A stretch of 64,000 nt of DNA from CAJXJP01 sp963926055 (GCA_963926055.1 CAWUVK010000003.1:62001-126000); one strand, 5' to 3'; counted from the stretch's first letter, positions 33,677-44,933 are shown. The notes: generated from the sequence alone by a model not told the origin. Numbers and translations are program-made.

Positions 33677-35002
33677 ATGAATTTTGATAATCTACAAAAA
33701 ACAGATCCAACATGTTATAATCTTATTCAAGAAGAAATTGCCAGACAAGAATCTTCTCTTGAACTTATTCCTAGTGAATGTATAGCATCACTTTCTGTTA
33801 TAGAAGCACTTGGTTCTCCTTTAACAAATAAATATTCTGAATGATATGCTCATAAAAGATATTATGGTTGAAATGAAGTGATTGATAAAGTGGAAGAATT
33901 AGCAATTTCTAGAGCTAAACAAGCATTCCCAGGTGTCGCACATGTAAATGTACAAGCCTATAGTGGAAGTCCAGCAAATATGGCTATTTTAAATGCTTTA
34001 TGTGAAAAAGATGATACTATTTTAGGTTTATCACTTTCTCAAGGTGGACATTTAACACATGGACATAAAGTTTCTGCTACTTCGAAATTTTTTAATGCTG
34101 TTCAATATGGACTCAATAGTGAATGATATATTGATCTAGAAGAAGTCGAATCGTTAGCTATGGAACATAAACCAAAAGTTATTATAGTAGGTTTTACTGC
34201 TTATAGTAGAGAATTTCCTTTTGAAGCATTTGCAAAAATTGCAAAAAAATCTGGTTCATACTTACTAGCTGATATTTCACATATTTCAGGGTTAGTTGTA
34301 TCATGAGCTCATGAGTCTCCAGCACCTCATTGTGATGTTATTATGACAACTACTCATAAAACACTTAAAGGTCCAAGAGGAGCTCTTATAATGGTTACTG
34401 ATAAAGGATTACAAAAAGACCCAGAACTGTCTACTAAAATAGATAAATCAGTTTTTCCTGGATTACAAGGAGGTCCACATAATCACCAAACTTTAGCTAT
34501 CGCAGTTGCTTTACAAGAAGCTCTTACACCAGAGTATAAAGTTATGAATCATCAAATTGTAAAAAACGCAAAAGCTCTTGCATCTGCTTTACAATCTCAT
34601 GGTTTTGATATACCTACAGGAGGTACAGATAATCATTTGATTTTAGTTTCAGTTGGAAAATGAAGATGAGGTTTTATGCAAGAAGCACTTGATACTGCAG
34701 GAATCACTTTAAATAAAAATACAGTACCAAATGATCCATGTACTCCATTTAATCCAAGTGGAATAAGACTATGAACTCCAATTATGACTCAAAGATGAAT
34801 GAAAGAATCACAAATGCAAGAAGTGGCAGAATTGATGTTTCAAGTGAGTGAAATAATAAAAGACTTTTCTTATATTGAAGATAAAGAAGAAAGAAAACAA
34901 CAACTTAAAGATTTTAGAAATTTTATTTCTCAAAATCAGGAACTAAATAATATAAGACAAAAAGTGAAGACTTTGTGTAGTAAGTTTCCTATTTATTCAT
35001 AA
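33677..35002 (+). CDS. glyA: Serine hydroxymethyltransferase
   Basis: 441 residues, full length. A PLP enzyme interconverting serine and glycine and feeding one-carbon units to tetrahydrofolate. Visible motifs are LELIPSECIAS, NKYSEGYAHKRYYGGNEVID, QAYSGSPANMAI, the PLP lysine in TTTHKTLKGPRG (about residue 230), and FPGLQGGPHNHQTLAIAVAL. NPSGIRLGTPIMT is also present. Ends in a strong terminator. Given glycine is decoded by four GGN codons plus UGA, glycine supply may be a specific need, but that is inference. Confidence 0.96.
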
Positions 35003-35003
35003 T

Positions 35004-35038
35004 AAAAAAAGATTTTTCTCATTGAAAAATCTTTTTTT
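35004..35038 (+). terminator. Intrinsic terminator of glyA
   Basis: A7GATTTTTC paired with GAAAAATCT7, loop TCATT. Confidence 0.93.
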
Positions 35039-35101
35039 AGACAAAAAATACGTAATTGTCAAAGATAAAATAGATAAAAAACTTGAATATATAAAGAAAA
35101 A

Positions 35102-35116
35102 GTCTATATTGTAGAC
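35102..35116 (+). promoter_or_regulatory. Candidate operator dyad ahead of the HTH gene
   Basis: GTCTA-TATTG-TAGAC, a perfect 5-bp dyad with 5-base spacer, 17 bases before the ATG of a helix-turn-helix protein. Position suggests autoregulation. Confidence 0.5.
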
Positions 35117-35133
35117 ATATTATTATTAATTTT

Positions 35134-35694
35134 ATGTCTATGTACAAATATACGAGACAAGAAGCAGCTGATATGCTTGGGATTTCTACACGTAGTGTAG
35201 ATAGATATATTAAATCAGGAAAACTCAGATCAAAAAAAGATGGTAAAATTGTTTACGTAAAATGATCTGATGTAGATGTTTTAATGTGAGGATGACAATC
35301 TCAACAAGAGGTTATTGTTCCAGGTATCAAAGAAGAATCAAAAGCAGTCGTTAAAAAATCTGATTCAAAATCTTCAGAAATGTTAGAAAATATTTATTCT
35401 GATTTGAAAAAAGAAATTAAATATAAAGACGAAACCATTCAAGAACTTTCTCAAAAATTAGGAAGAGCAGAAGAAATGGTTAAAAATTCAGTTTCTGTTA
35501 TAGAATTCAAAAAATCACAATTTCTTTTAGAAGAATCTAAAGGTCATATGAATAAAGAAGTTGATGAAATCAAAAAAGAAAAGAAAAAACTTCAAAGTGA
35601 ACTAAAATATGAAAAAACAACAAATTTAATACTTATTGTTTTTGTTGTAGTTCTCTTAGCTGTGGCAGCTACTATTTGGTTTTTATCAGTATAA
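35134..35694 (+). CDS. Membrane-anchored helix-turn-helix protein
   Basis: 186 residues. Residues 4-52 are an excisionase/MerR-type winged HTH (YTRQEAADMLGISTRSVDRYIKSGKLRSK.DGKIVYV), a DNA-binding module. A linker and a coiled coil (about 85-160) follow. The last 24 residues form a transmembrane helix (LILIVFVVVLLAVAATIWFLSV). Tail-anchoring a DNA-binding domain to the membrane is unusual. It could be a membrane-tethered regulator or could attach the chromosome to the membrane. An upstream dyad suggests autoregulation. Confidence 0.8.
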
Positions 35695-35699
35695 AACTT

Positions 35700-35740
35700 G
35701 TGTTCATGGAAAAAATAATTATTCTATGAACACTTTTTTT
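35700..35740 (+). terminator. Intrinsic terminator of the HTH gene
   Basis: GTGTTCAT paired with ATGAACAC, then T7, immediately abutting the tRNA gene. Confidence 0.88.
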
Positions 35741-35814
35741 GTCCCTATAGTTCAGTGGAAGAACAATCCCCTCCTAAGGGATAGACGTTGGTTCGATCCC
35801 AGCTGGGGATACCA
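35741..35814 (+). tRNA. tRNA-Arg, anticodon CCU
   Basis: 74 bases including encoded CCA. Acceptor GTCCCTA pairs with TGGGGAT (two G-T pairs). D stem GTTC/GAAC, anticodon stem ATCCC/GGGAT with loop CTCCTAA, and T arm with GGTTCGATCCC. Anticodon CCU reads AGG. AGA and AGG dominate arginine usage in this AT-rich genome. Confidence 0.95.
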
Positions 35815-35825
35815 AAAGAAGAAAT

Positions 35826-35861
35826 AAAAAAAGACACTCAATTTATTGAGTGTCTTTTTTT
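35826..35861. terminator. Bidirectional intrinsic terminator
   Basis: A7GACACTCAAT paired with its complement. The minus-strand membrane-protein stop (35843-35845) is in the loop region. Confidence 0.92.
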
Positions 35862-36616
35862 GAATTTATATATTCTAAGTTTGAATTAATATATAAAAAT
35901 GTTCTTACTAATTTTGAATGATAATATCTTATTTTCCTTAAATACATTTTATAATAAAATTTACTAAATAATAATAAAATTATTATAGAGTAAATTATCA
36001 ATTCACAATTGAAAGTAGAAATAATTATTATACCTAATAAGACGTTTGCTCATATTAAATTTCTTAGAAATATTGAGATTCTTAAATCATCATAAATATT
36101 CTCTTGACCATAATAATAATCCATAACATAATTAAATATACACCAATATATTGTAGCTTTTGTTAAATCATTCTCTGTTATAATATATCATTTGTAAAAA
36201 TTATTTAATCATTTAATAATAATATTTTTATATCAAACATGTTCAAATATTTCTTTTGATATAGATTGATCAGGATAACATTTAAAAGTTAGTAAAGTTA
36301 TTCTAGATATTTGAGATATAATTAATCAAATTAATTTTAATAATATAAATAAAAGTGGAACTATAAATAATAAAGTTTCATATTTATATTTTTTTATATA
36401 ATCCATTTTATCAGTTATTGAAAAATCATTACTTGAAAATCAATACTTATTAATATAAAGTATTATAATAATTAATATAAAAAAATAGAATGCAGGTAAA
36501 AAATCATGATATAAGTCAGATTTTCTAATAGAAAAAAATGGTATTCATAACTTTTCTATTCATTTTCATCAATTTCATTGCATTTCTGTCTTTGATAGAT
36601 AATTTTTTTCACTCAT
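35843..36616 (-). CDS. Membrane protein of unknown function
   Basis: 257 residues. Hydrophobic stretches suggest four transmembrane helices (for example FLPAFYFFILIIIILYI and TLLFIVPLLFILLKLIGLII). Cytoplasmic parts are Tyr/Lys/Asn-rich. The last residues (NSKKDTQ) are encoded by the terminator stem. Located downstream of nothing obvious and upstream of mutL on the same strand but oriented separately. No family recognised. Confidence 0.68.
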
Positions 36617-36639
36617 AATTAGATTATTAATATTATTTT

Positions 36640-38493
36640 TTAACGTTCATACTTATCCTGTAACTCTTGTAATCAAATTTCGTAGATGACTGGTCTGCCG
36701 TGTGGGCAGGTTGCTGAGTAGTCCATAACTGCGTCGTTGAGGAGTTTATTCATTTCGAAGAGATTGAGTTTATTTCCAAATTTTATAGCACTACGACAAG
36801 AAGCATAGGCAAATATTTTATTTCTGACTTCTTCGAGTGTTTTTGATTTTTCGAAATTATGACTTCAAATATCTGATAATATTCATTGAAAAATTTGAGA
36901 TAAATTTTCTTTTTTTATAAAATCAGGAATACCATTTATCATAATATTTCTTGCTGATAAAATTTCAAAATCAAATCACATTTCTTCAAAAGTTGTAATA
37001 TTTTCTTGTAATATATCAAACTCTTTTCCATCTAGATGAAGTGATTCTCAGATTAATAATCATTGAGTTTTCGCTTGATATTGAGATTTTACGAGTTTTT
37101 CATAAATTATCCTTTCAGCTAGAGCATGTTGATCAAGTATTTGCATTCATTCTACCGTTTGCACGATAATATAGGAATTGTGCATTTGTCCGATTATTTT
37201 TCACATTTTTGTATCGTGAAGATCTTTTGGTTCAAAATTATCATGGAACGGTCTAGAATTATTTTCTCATAAATTATCATTTCAAGTTACTGCTTTTGAA
37301 AAATTCATCGCTGAAGAAATAGTTCATTGAGATGGGTTTGGTGTAACGTCTTTATACGGAGAATAAGATTTAAATTTTGTTCCTGAACCGGTATAATATT
37401 GAGGGTTTGAAGAAGTATTTGCTGTAGAAGTAGTAAATTGATTATTTGAAAATCATAGAGTATTTGTATTTTGAGATATTTCTTCTTGTCCTTTTGATAA
37501 GAGCGTAGTTTGCTCTAATTTATTAAAAACACTCGAATACACACTTTTAAAAATACTTGATTCATCAGCAAAACGCACTTCTAATTTCCTAGGATGGACA
37601 TTCACGTCTACTTGAGTTGGATCGATGTGTATATGTAAAATATATCCAGGAAAACAGCCATGAGGTATAAATCTATTAAATGCGTTACTAATAGCTTTAA
37701 ATATCAATGGAGATTTTACAACTCTATTATTAATAAACAGAGATTGTTTATTTCTATTTCAAAAACTCACTTTTGGATCAGAAATATATCATGAAATTTT
37801 TATTCCATATATTTCTATATTTAATTCTAATATATTTTCAGAAAAATCTTTTCCGTATATTTGATAAATTCTAGTGTGAAGATTTTCATCTTTTTTAAAT
37901 TTACATACTTGTTTTTCATCAGATATAAATTCAAATCAAACTGTTGGATAACTTAAAGCCATTTGTTGAATAAAATCTAAAATATGATTGTATTCAGTTC
38001 TAGGTTTTTTCAGATAATTTAATCTTGCTGGTGTATTATAAAACAGATTTTCTACTCTTATTTTCGTTCCATTTTCGCATCAGATTTTTTCGATTTGTCC
38101 ATGTTGTCCATTATTGTATTCTACTGAGTATCAAAAGCTTTCTGATGGTATTTTTGACTGAATTTTAAATTGACTTACAGAAGAAATTGACGATAAAGCT
38201 TCACCACGAAAACCAAATGTCATTACGTGATATAAATCATCTAAATTTTTAATTTTAGAAGTAGAGTATTTTTTTGTAGCCAGGAGTAAATCATCTTTCC
38301 CAATTCCACTTCAATTATCGGTTATTATAATCTCAGAAATTCATCACTCAGTAATTTCTATTGTGATTGTATCTGCTCATGCATCAATAGAGTTTTCTAC
38401 TAATTCTTTTATAACTGAGACCGGTCTCTCTACTACTTCACCTGCAGCTATTTGATTTGCCAGAGTTGGATCAAGTTGAATAATTTTTCACAT
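36640..38493 (-). CDS. mutL: DNA mismatch repair protein MutL, endonuclease type
   Basis: 617 residues. GHKL ATPase domain: NQIAAGEVVERPVSVIKELVENSIDA (Asn/Asp of motif I), DNGSGI, and TFGFRGEALSSI. Residues about 210-330 carry the transducer domain (KQSLFINNRVVKSP, DVNVHPRKLEVRF). The C-terminal half has the nuclease motif DQHALAERIIYEKL (DQHA-x2-E-x4-E type). It acts after MutS to nick the error strand, consistent with MutH-less bacteria. The DYSATCPHGRP motif is near the end. One GACCGGTC copy reads R-P-V in the first ATPase motif. Confidence 0.95.
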
Positions 38494-38540
38494 AAATGTG
38501 TAAAAGTTATGAATAAGTTGTTAAAAATATAATGGAAATA

Positions 38541-38566
38541 AAAAAAAGAGCAAATTGCTCTTTTTT
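38541..38566. terminator. Intrinsic terminator between mutL and a small gene
   Basis: A6GAGCAA/TTGCTCT6; the stop of the 72-residue gene falls in the right T-tract. Confidence 0.9.
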
Positions 38567-38783
38567 ATTTTTTCATGAATTCTTTTGCTTTTTCTTTTAA
38601 AACATCAGGAATTTGTTTATATGCTCAGATTATTTCTTTAATTTTTTCATAAAAATCTACAATTTCCATCACCATTCATAAGGCTTTCATAACTCTGATT
38701 AAAACCAAAGTGAGTAAAGTTCCGATTATTGTCGTGAAAATAATTAAAGTGATATATAAAATATCTATGATTTCTAAAGTCAT
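38565..38783 (-). CDS. Small membrane protein, 72 aa
   Basis: 72 residues. An N-terminal transmembrane segment (LYITLIIFTTIIGTLLTLVLI) is followed by an amphipathic Lys/Glu helix. No recognised family. It follows the thioredoxin-like gene by 20 bases and may be co-transcribed. Confidence 0.6.
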
Positions 38784-38803
38784 AATCTCATTTTAATAAA
38801 TAA

Positions 38804-39289
38804 TTAGATTTTTTCTACTAATTCATTTATATCAAAATTCCAAGTTTTTACAAGTTTTAGAATATTTTCTTTTCCTGTAATCACTTTTTTTACTTCTTTA
38901 TTTTCAAATAATACTAAAGATGGGAATTCTTCAACTTGGATAGTTTTATAATCAAAATCTTTTATATTATTTCCTGCAATTTTAACAGAAGTATTTTTTG
39001 TAAATCCTTTTGTTGCTAACACAGGGAGAATATACAGAGCTTCTTTAAAAAAGTCACTTTTTTCATCTCATAAAATGATAATTGAATGCTTTACAAATGT
39101 TTTTTCTACTCCAGTTTCTTTATTTGTAAATTTTTTATTTTCAGAAGAATCTATAATTTTTTGTAATTCTTCAGCTGTCTTTAGTGTTAATTTTGATTCA
39201 GATAATTTCTTAGAACTAAAGTCTACAGCTTTATCACTATATTCTTTCGTTTTATTTTTAGCAGTTTCTACGAACTTTTTAAAATCCAT
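38804..39289 (-). CDS. Thioredoxin-fold-like small protein
   Basis: 161 residues, split by one UGA under the standard code. The N-terminal half is helical and charged. The C-terminal half has a thioredoxin-like ending: VLATKGFTKNTSVKIAGNN, then VEEFPSLVLFENKEVKKVITG, with the cis-Pro-like EFPSLVLF strand and the final helix. No CxxC redox motif is visible. Divergent from rplS with a perfect inverted repeat between them. Fold assignment is tentative. Confidence 0.6.
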
Positions 39290-39342
39290 TGGTAAATAAA
39301 TTTGTATATAAAATAATTATTACTATAATACTAACAGATACA

Positions 39343-39417
39343 AAATATTTTTGCAAAAAAATCACTTATATTTTATGAAATATAAAAAAAGTGAAAAATA
39401 AATTTGCAAAAATATTT
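39343..39417. promoter_or_regulatory. Divergent promoter region with perfect 15-bp inverted repeat
   Basis: Arms AAATATTTTTGCAAA (39343-39357) and TTTGCAAAAATATTT (39403-39417) are exact complements. A nested dyad TCACTT..AAGTGA and TATATTT..AAATATA lie between. The right arm supplies a -35-like TTTGCA, 17 bases from TATGAT (39426-39431), reading into rplS. The left arm is its mirror for the thioredoxin-like gene. Confidence 0.65.
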
Positions 39418-39464
39418 TTTTTTCATATGATATGCGCAAATTTTAATACTAAAAAATATTTATT

Positions 39465-39827
39465 ATGACAAATTCTGCATTAGTAAAAACTATTCAATCT
39501 TCATTCGTACAAGAAGGAAGACCAGATATTAGAACAGGTATGGAAGTAGAAGTTTACCAAATTATTAAAGAAAATGGTAAAGAAAGAACTCAAAGATTTA
39601 AAGGACTAGTTATTAAAACTGCTGGGAAATCTGAATTAGAAAAAACTATTACAGTTAGAAGAAAAATCGGTGCTTTTGGTGTTGAAAAAGTATTTTCTAT
39701 TCACTCTTCAACTATCGAAAAAATTGAAATTCTAAGACAATTTAAAGTAAGAAGAAAATCTATTAAATTTATTAGAGATCTTACTGGTAAAGCTGCTAGA
39801 CTTAAAGAAGTTAAAAAAGTTAAATAA
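39465..39827 (+). CDS. rplS: 50S ribosomal protein L19
   Basis: 120 residues. L19 sits at the 30S-50S interface. The hallmark motifs FRTGMEVEVYQ (DIRTGMEVEV), RTQRFKGLVIK, TVRRKIGAFGVEKVFSIHS and RRKSIKFIRDLTGKAARLKE are present. No UGA glycine codons occur in the gene. The family's basic C-terminus is complete. Preceded by a nested inverted-repeat promoter region and followed by a 17-bp terminator stem. Confidence 0.97.
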   Translation: MTNSALVKTIQSSFVQEGRPDIRTGMEVEVYQIIKENGKERTQRFKGLVIKTAGKSELEKTITVRRKIGAFGVEKVFSIHSSTIEKIEILRQFKVRRKSIKFIRDLTGKAARLKEVKKVK

Positions 39828-39840
39828 TTATAACTTTTCA

Positions 39841-39877
39841 AAAAAACCACTGAAATATTTTATTTCAGTGGTTTTTT
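39841..39877 (+). terminator. Intrinsic terminator of rplS
   Basis: 17-bp perfect stem A6CCACTGAAATA with its complement, loop TTT. Confidence 0.94.
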
Positions 39878-39954
39878 ATTTTTTATGAGAATTTAACTTT
39901 TAAAATCAGCTTTTTTCCATATAATCGCCTAGAATTAAAACTTAATATGAAAAT

Positions 39955-41403
39955 ATGACATTTAAAGATTTATCACTTGAAGAAATAATTGCAAAAATTA
40001 AAGCCTGAGAAACAACTCAAAGCGAAGTTAATAACTATTTTTTAGAAAGAATAAAAAAATATGATGGAAATCTAAATGCATTTAATTTTATAAATGAAGA
40101 TTTTAGAGAAACTTCATCAGAAACTGCTTTAGCATGAGTAGCTTTATGAGTAAAAGATATTTTTTGTGAAAATGGAATTCCTACTACTGCATCATCAGTA
40201 ATGTTAAAAGATTTTGTTCCACCTTATGATGCAACAGTTATTTCAAAACTCAAAGAATCAGGAATGAATTCTCTTGGAAAAGTAAATATGGATGAATTTG
40301 CAATGGGAACTACATGAGAAAATTCTAAGACCGGTCCTACTATTAATCCATGGGGAAAACAAAGAATTCCAGGTGGTTCAAGTTCTGGGAGTGCAGCAGC
40401 TGTTGCTGCTGGATTAGTTCCTGCAAGTTTATGAACAGATACAGGTTGAAGTTTAAGACAACCAGCAAGTATGTGTAATGTAGTTGGTTTTAGACCATCA
40501 TATGGGAGAAATTCACGTTTTGGTGTAATTCCTATGGCTTCAAGTTTTGATTGTCCAGGAACTATTACAAAAACGGTAAAAGACGCGTCACTTTTATATA
40601 ACATCATGAATGGTGAAGATGTAAAAGAAAATACAACATTTACTGGAAAAGATATTATTAGTGATGAAATTTTTGAGAAAAAAGACATGACCGGTCTGAA
40701 AGTAGGAATTCCAAAAGAATATTTTGAAGAAGGTCTTGATAGCGATGTAAAAGCACAAATCGAAGCTGCAATTGAAAAATGTAGAGAACTGTGAGCTGAA
40801 ATAGTTGATGTTTCACTTCCTATGACAAAATATGCAATTGCGGCATATTATATTATTGTGCCTGCGGAAGTTTCTACAAATCTCGGGAGATTAGATGGAA
40901 TACGTTATGGTCATGTTTCAAAAGAAATTTATGAAAGTATTGACGAAATGTATATGAATAATAGATCAGAAGGTTTAGGATTAGAGGCTCAAAGAAGATC
41001 TCTTGTAGGTGCTCATGTACTTTCAGCAGGATTCTATGATGCATACTATATAAAAGCTTCACAAGTGAGAACAAAAATCATTGAAGAATTTAACGAAGTT
41101 TTTAATTCAGTTGATGTACTTCTTACTCCTCCAACTCCTTCAGCTGCATGGAAACTCGGTGAAAAATCTCAAGATCCACTAAAAATGTATTTAGCAGATG
41201 CTTATACAATTCCAGCTTCACTCGCAGGTTTACCTGGTATATCTGTTCCAGCAGGTTTTGTAGAACAAGATGGTGAAACTCTTCCTGTTTGAGTACAATT
41301 TCTTTCAAACTTAAAAGAAGAATCTAAATTATTACAAGTGGCTCATATTTTTGAACAAGCTACAGGTTATGGAAAACAAAATCCAGCTTGATTCGAAGAC
41401 TAA
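39955..41403 (+). CDS. gatA: Aspartyl/glutamyl-tRNA amidotransferase subunit A
   Basis: 482 residues, amidase-signature enzyme that releases ammonia from glutamine to convert Glu-tRNA(Gln) and/or Asp-tRNA(Asn) to amide forms. Catalytic triad: Lys in ALGVKDIF (about residue 66), cis-Ser in GGSSSGSAAAV and nucleophile Ser in DTGGSLRQPA. The glycine before the nucleophile is UGA. No gatB or gatC is adjacent. ATG at 39955 is used because an upstream ATG is out of frame. Two in-frame GACCGGTC copies (KTGP, MTGL). Confidence 0.95.
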
Positions 41404-41420
41404 TTTCAATTAATTGACAC

Positions 41421-41460
41421 AATAATCTCTTATATGTTACAATATAAGGGATTATTTTTT
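41421..41460 (+). terminator. Intrinsic terminator of gatA
   Basis: 15-bp stem (one G-T pair) between AATAATC and GATTATT, then T7. Confidence 0.88.
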
Positions 41461-41472
41461 TATTCATTTTAT

Positions 41473-42642
41473 ATGAGTGCTTTTACAGATCCTCAAAATC
41501 AAGAAGTTTTTTGATGAAATATTGAAAACAAAGAAAGGTATAATGAAAATGCAGACTTATTTAATACCTCATACAGAGAAAAATTAGAAAATGCTCTGTG
41601 AGAAGAATGAAATGATTTGCTTTGAAAAATAGCAGGGTCTTTTGAGTTGTCTGGAGATATTGATAATGCAATAGAATTAAATGTAGATACTATTAAAAAT
41701 CTCGAAGAATCTGAAAAAGTAAAAACTCTTTTATTATCAGCAATACAGCAAGAACCTCAAGATGAAATTGTATTATCTCAACAACAAAGAGAAAATCTTA
41801 AATCTGATGAAGAAAATGTAAACTTGGAAACTGCGCAATCATATGCTGCAAGACAAGAAAAAATAGATTATCAACAAAATTTTTGAAATAATGCAGAGAC
41901 AAATTTAGCAAATGATCTTTGATTAGAAAAAGATGAATTAGATCAAAAATTAAATTGAACTGAAGAAAAAAATAAAAATAAAGACCAAATGCAAACAATG
42001 ATTTATCAAAATGAATCGTTTATGGAATCTTTTATGTGAGATAAATCTAAAGACATCAAACAAAATAAAACACTCTTAGAACAACCAGAAGTACAAGAAG
42101 ATTTAGATATTATTTTAGCAAAATGTGTTTTACCGGTTGATGCTGACTCTGTACAAGAAGTATATGCAAAAGGATGAGAAAAATGAGTACAACAAATCAA
42201 TAAATCGCTCAATTATGCTTTTGATATGCAAATTTGAGAATTATTAGATGGAAAAATGAATTTCCCACAAGAAACAATAAATAATTTGTGTGAAAATATT
42301 TATAATGGAAATCCTATGGAAAAAATTGTAAATTATGAAAAAATTAAATCTATTATCCATACAAATGAATGAATGTGATGAGCAAAACAATCCAGAGAGT
42401 TTAGAATAAATAAACAAATGGATTGAGCCAAACAACTGGTTTCACAAGAACAATTTCAAGAAGTAAGAGATTTATTAAAAAAAGCAAATCAAACAACACT
42501 TGATCAATTAGAATTAAAACAATCACAAATAGAAAAAATTTTAGCAATGGAAAAAGATGAAGAAGCAAGTTGAGATATTTTTCAAGCTTGAGAAATAGAT
42601 AAAATTTCAGAAAGTCTATCTAATCACAAAGAAGTAACTTAA
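41473..42642 (+). CDS. Hypothetical helical protein, 389 aa
   Basis: 389 residues, acidic, Gln/Asn/Glu-rich and mostly helical, no signal peptide or membrane helix. Coiled coil is likely around residues 90-190 and 320-370. A cluster around CVLPVDADSVQEVYAKGG is the most globular part. No family recognised. It ends HKEVT, with the stop codon inside a palindrome shared with the convergent comEC gene. Confidence 0.7.
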
Positions 42643-42653
42643 GTTACTTCTTT
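42628..42653. terminator. Palindromic terminator shared by two convergent genes
   Basis: AAAGAAGTAACTT and its exact complement, then T7. Both convergent genes read KEVT-stop from it. Confidence 0.92.
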
Positions 42654-44132
42654 TTTTGTATTTACATTTTCTCTAAAATATAAAACTAAAAATATCATAA
42701 CTAAAAAATATAAAATAAATAATTGAGTTTTATATATTCCAAAATCAAATTCAACGACAGAAAAGTCTAAGTTTCAAAAAAAATCTACCATCAACATATC
42801 AAATTTTAAAAATATCCGTGCAAAATATCCAGATATTTCTCACAGTACAGGATAAATATAATAAAAAATAATACTAATAAAACCCAGAGCCATAGCTATA
42901 GGAATAGTCCAAGTAACGGCAATATTTGCAAAAGGTGACATTATAGACAGCTGTCCAAAATTAAAAATCATAATTGGCAAAGTAAAAACCATTGCAGCAA
43001 AAGTTAAAACCAGAGCTTCTCTTATAGCAAATATACTCGGAACAAAGAAAAATATTTTTTTCCAAAATACTTGAGTAAAAATAATTCCAAGTACAGCGAG
43101 AAAACTTAAATGAAAACTTACATCATACGAAAGTGTAGAAGGTGAAATTAATACCATTATAAGCCCGCTGAGAATAACTAAAGTGTAACTATGTGAATTC
43201 CTTCATGAAAGTAGTACAGCGTATCAAATAACTCACATAATCGCAGCTCTAATAACTGGAGCAGTATCTCAAACTATCATTACAAAAAATATTATAAAAA
43301 AACTCATCAAAATAAACTGTAAAAATCTTGGAAAGTATTTAATTAAAAATCAAAAAAATATTATTAATATTGTTATATTAAATCAACTCACTGCTATAAA
43401 ATGAGTGAGTCAAGAATTATTAAAGTCTTGTTTTATTTCATCACTTAAACTTTCACGGGCTCATAGTATTATTCATCATAAAAATATTGCTTCATTTTCA
43501 GGATAAATTTTATATATTTTTTCTAACATTGAATCACGGATAGTTTTTGCATATCTTTTAATTAGATTATTCTGGTTTTGAAATAGTACATCGTATGAAT
43601 TAATAAATGCAGAAGCAAAAATATTTTTAGTATTCATATATGATTTATAAGAAAAATCGTTTGTATTTTGAAATGGATAAATTTTTGTTTGTGTTTGAAT
43701 TGTATCTCATTGTTTGAGTGTATACATATTTGCCACTTTAATTTCAATAGAAATATTTTCTGACAAAAGATTCTCTTCTATATTTTGAATTTTTGCTATA
43801 AAATAATTATCATTTTTCTCTTTTTTCGAAAGTTCTAGTATTTCAAGAGTATAGTTTTTATATTCATGTGAATTTTGAATAATTATTTCATTTTTATTAT
43901 TATTATCAAAAATATGTATTTGAGAAATATATATTCCACAAATAGATCAAAATATTATAATTGCTAAATAATATATAAATTTTTTCTTTATAAAAGTATA
44001 TAACAAAAAAAATACTCACAAAAAAGTGAGTATTTTAAATGAAATATGATACTCAAAAATATTGTTTATTAGTATGGCTCAAAGAAATCAGTGAGCGAAA
44101 AATAAAAATAATAAATTTTTTGAGTAAACCAT
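42639..44132 (-). CDS. comEC: Competence protein ComEC/Rec2, channel domain only
   Basis: 497 residues. N-terminal transmembrane helices and an OB-like segment are followed by the Competence domain, with GSGLTHFIAVSGFNITILI (family signature), DTAPVIRAAIMG, and about eight further transmembrane helices. It forms the inner-membrane channel that passes single-stranded DNA into the cytoplasm. The C-terminal beta-lactamase-like nuclease domain of full-length ComEC is absent. The stop codon overlaps that of the convergent gene. Three bases separate it from the preceding Lgt-like gene. Confidence 0.92.
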
Positions 44133-44135
44133 AAT

Positions 44136-44933
44136 CTAATTTTTATGAAGTATTGTAATATCTTTTCCTTCATTTTCTTTCATAATGAGAAAAAGACGAT
44201 AAATACATATAAAGATTAGGAGTATTGAAAAAAGTTGAGTTATGTTTATGTCTATTTTAGTATAAAGAATATCTGTTTTTCCGCTGAAAAATTCAAATAT
44301 TAATAATATACAACTAAAAATAATTAATCCAAAATATCAAATAAGTCATTTTATATGTATATACATCGATCAGATATATAAAATACAAAATAAAATAAAA
44401 TATAATCCAGTATAAATAAGAGGAAGAGGAAATACTGGTACTTGATAAGGAACAGGAGTGTGAGCATGGCTATAGAGTATTTCTATACCTATTTGAGTAT
44501 TTTTTCCATATACTTGTCAACCAAGAAATGCTCAGATAAATCAAATAGTGAGAATAAATATAAATGTAATAACTAAAGGATCTATATATTTATTAATAGA
44601 CTCTTTTCTTGCTTTTAAATGAATTAAAAAAATTACTAAAAATCATATAATCCCTCATACTAGTGAAAAGTTATAGTCACTTGTAACAAAAAAATCAAAA
44701 GGGTTTTGAATATATTTAATATCATCCCATTTTCAGATTATATAAAATAAACGTGAAAATATAAAAATTCCAAAGAAATACCATAAAATATTATTTGTAA
44801 AAATATTTATATTCAAAGTATATCTTGAAGAAAGTTTTTTCAGCATCCAAAGAGAGAGGAAAAAACAGATTGTTAAAGTAAGACCAAAGGTGTAGATCTT
44901 AAAATTTGTAAAAAGTTCAAAAAATGGATACAC
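44136..44933 (-). CDS. lgt: Prolipoprotein diacylglyceryl transferase-like membrane protein
   Basis: 265 residues, about seven transmembrane helices, GTG start at 44933 because an in-frame stop lies just upstream. The N-terminus (FKIYTFGLTLTICFF), FSRLFYII, GGIIGF and FLGGQVYGKNT follow the order of Lgt motifs. However, the conserved Arg/Asn of the RIGNFINGE motif is replaced (WAFLGGQVYG in place). Lgt attaches diacylglycerol to the lipobox cysteine of lipoproteins such as the one at 2911. Divergent, so assignment is moderate. Confidence 0.65.
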
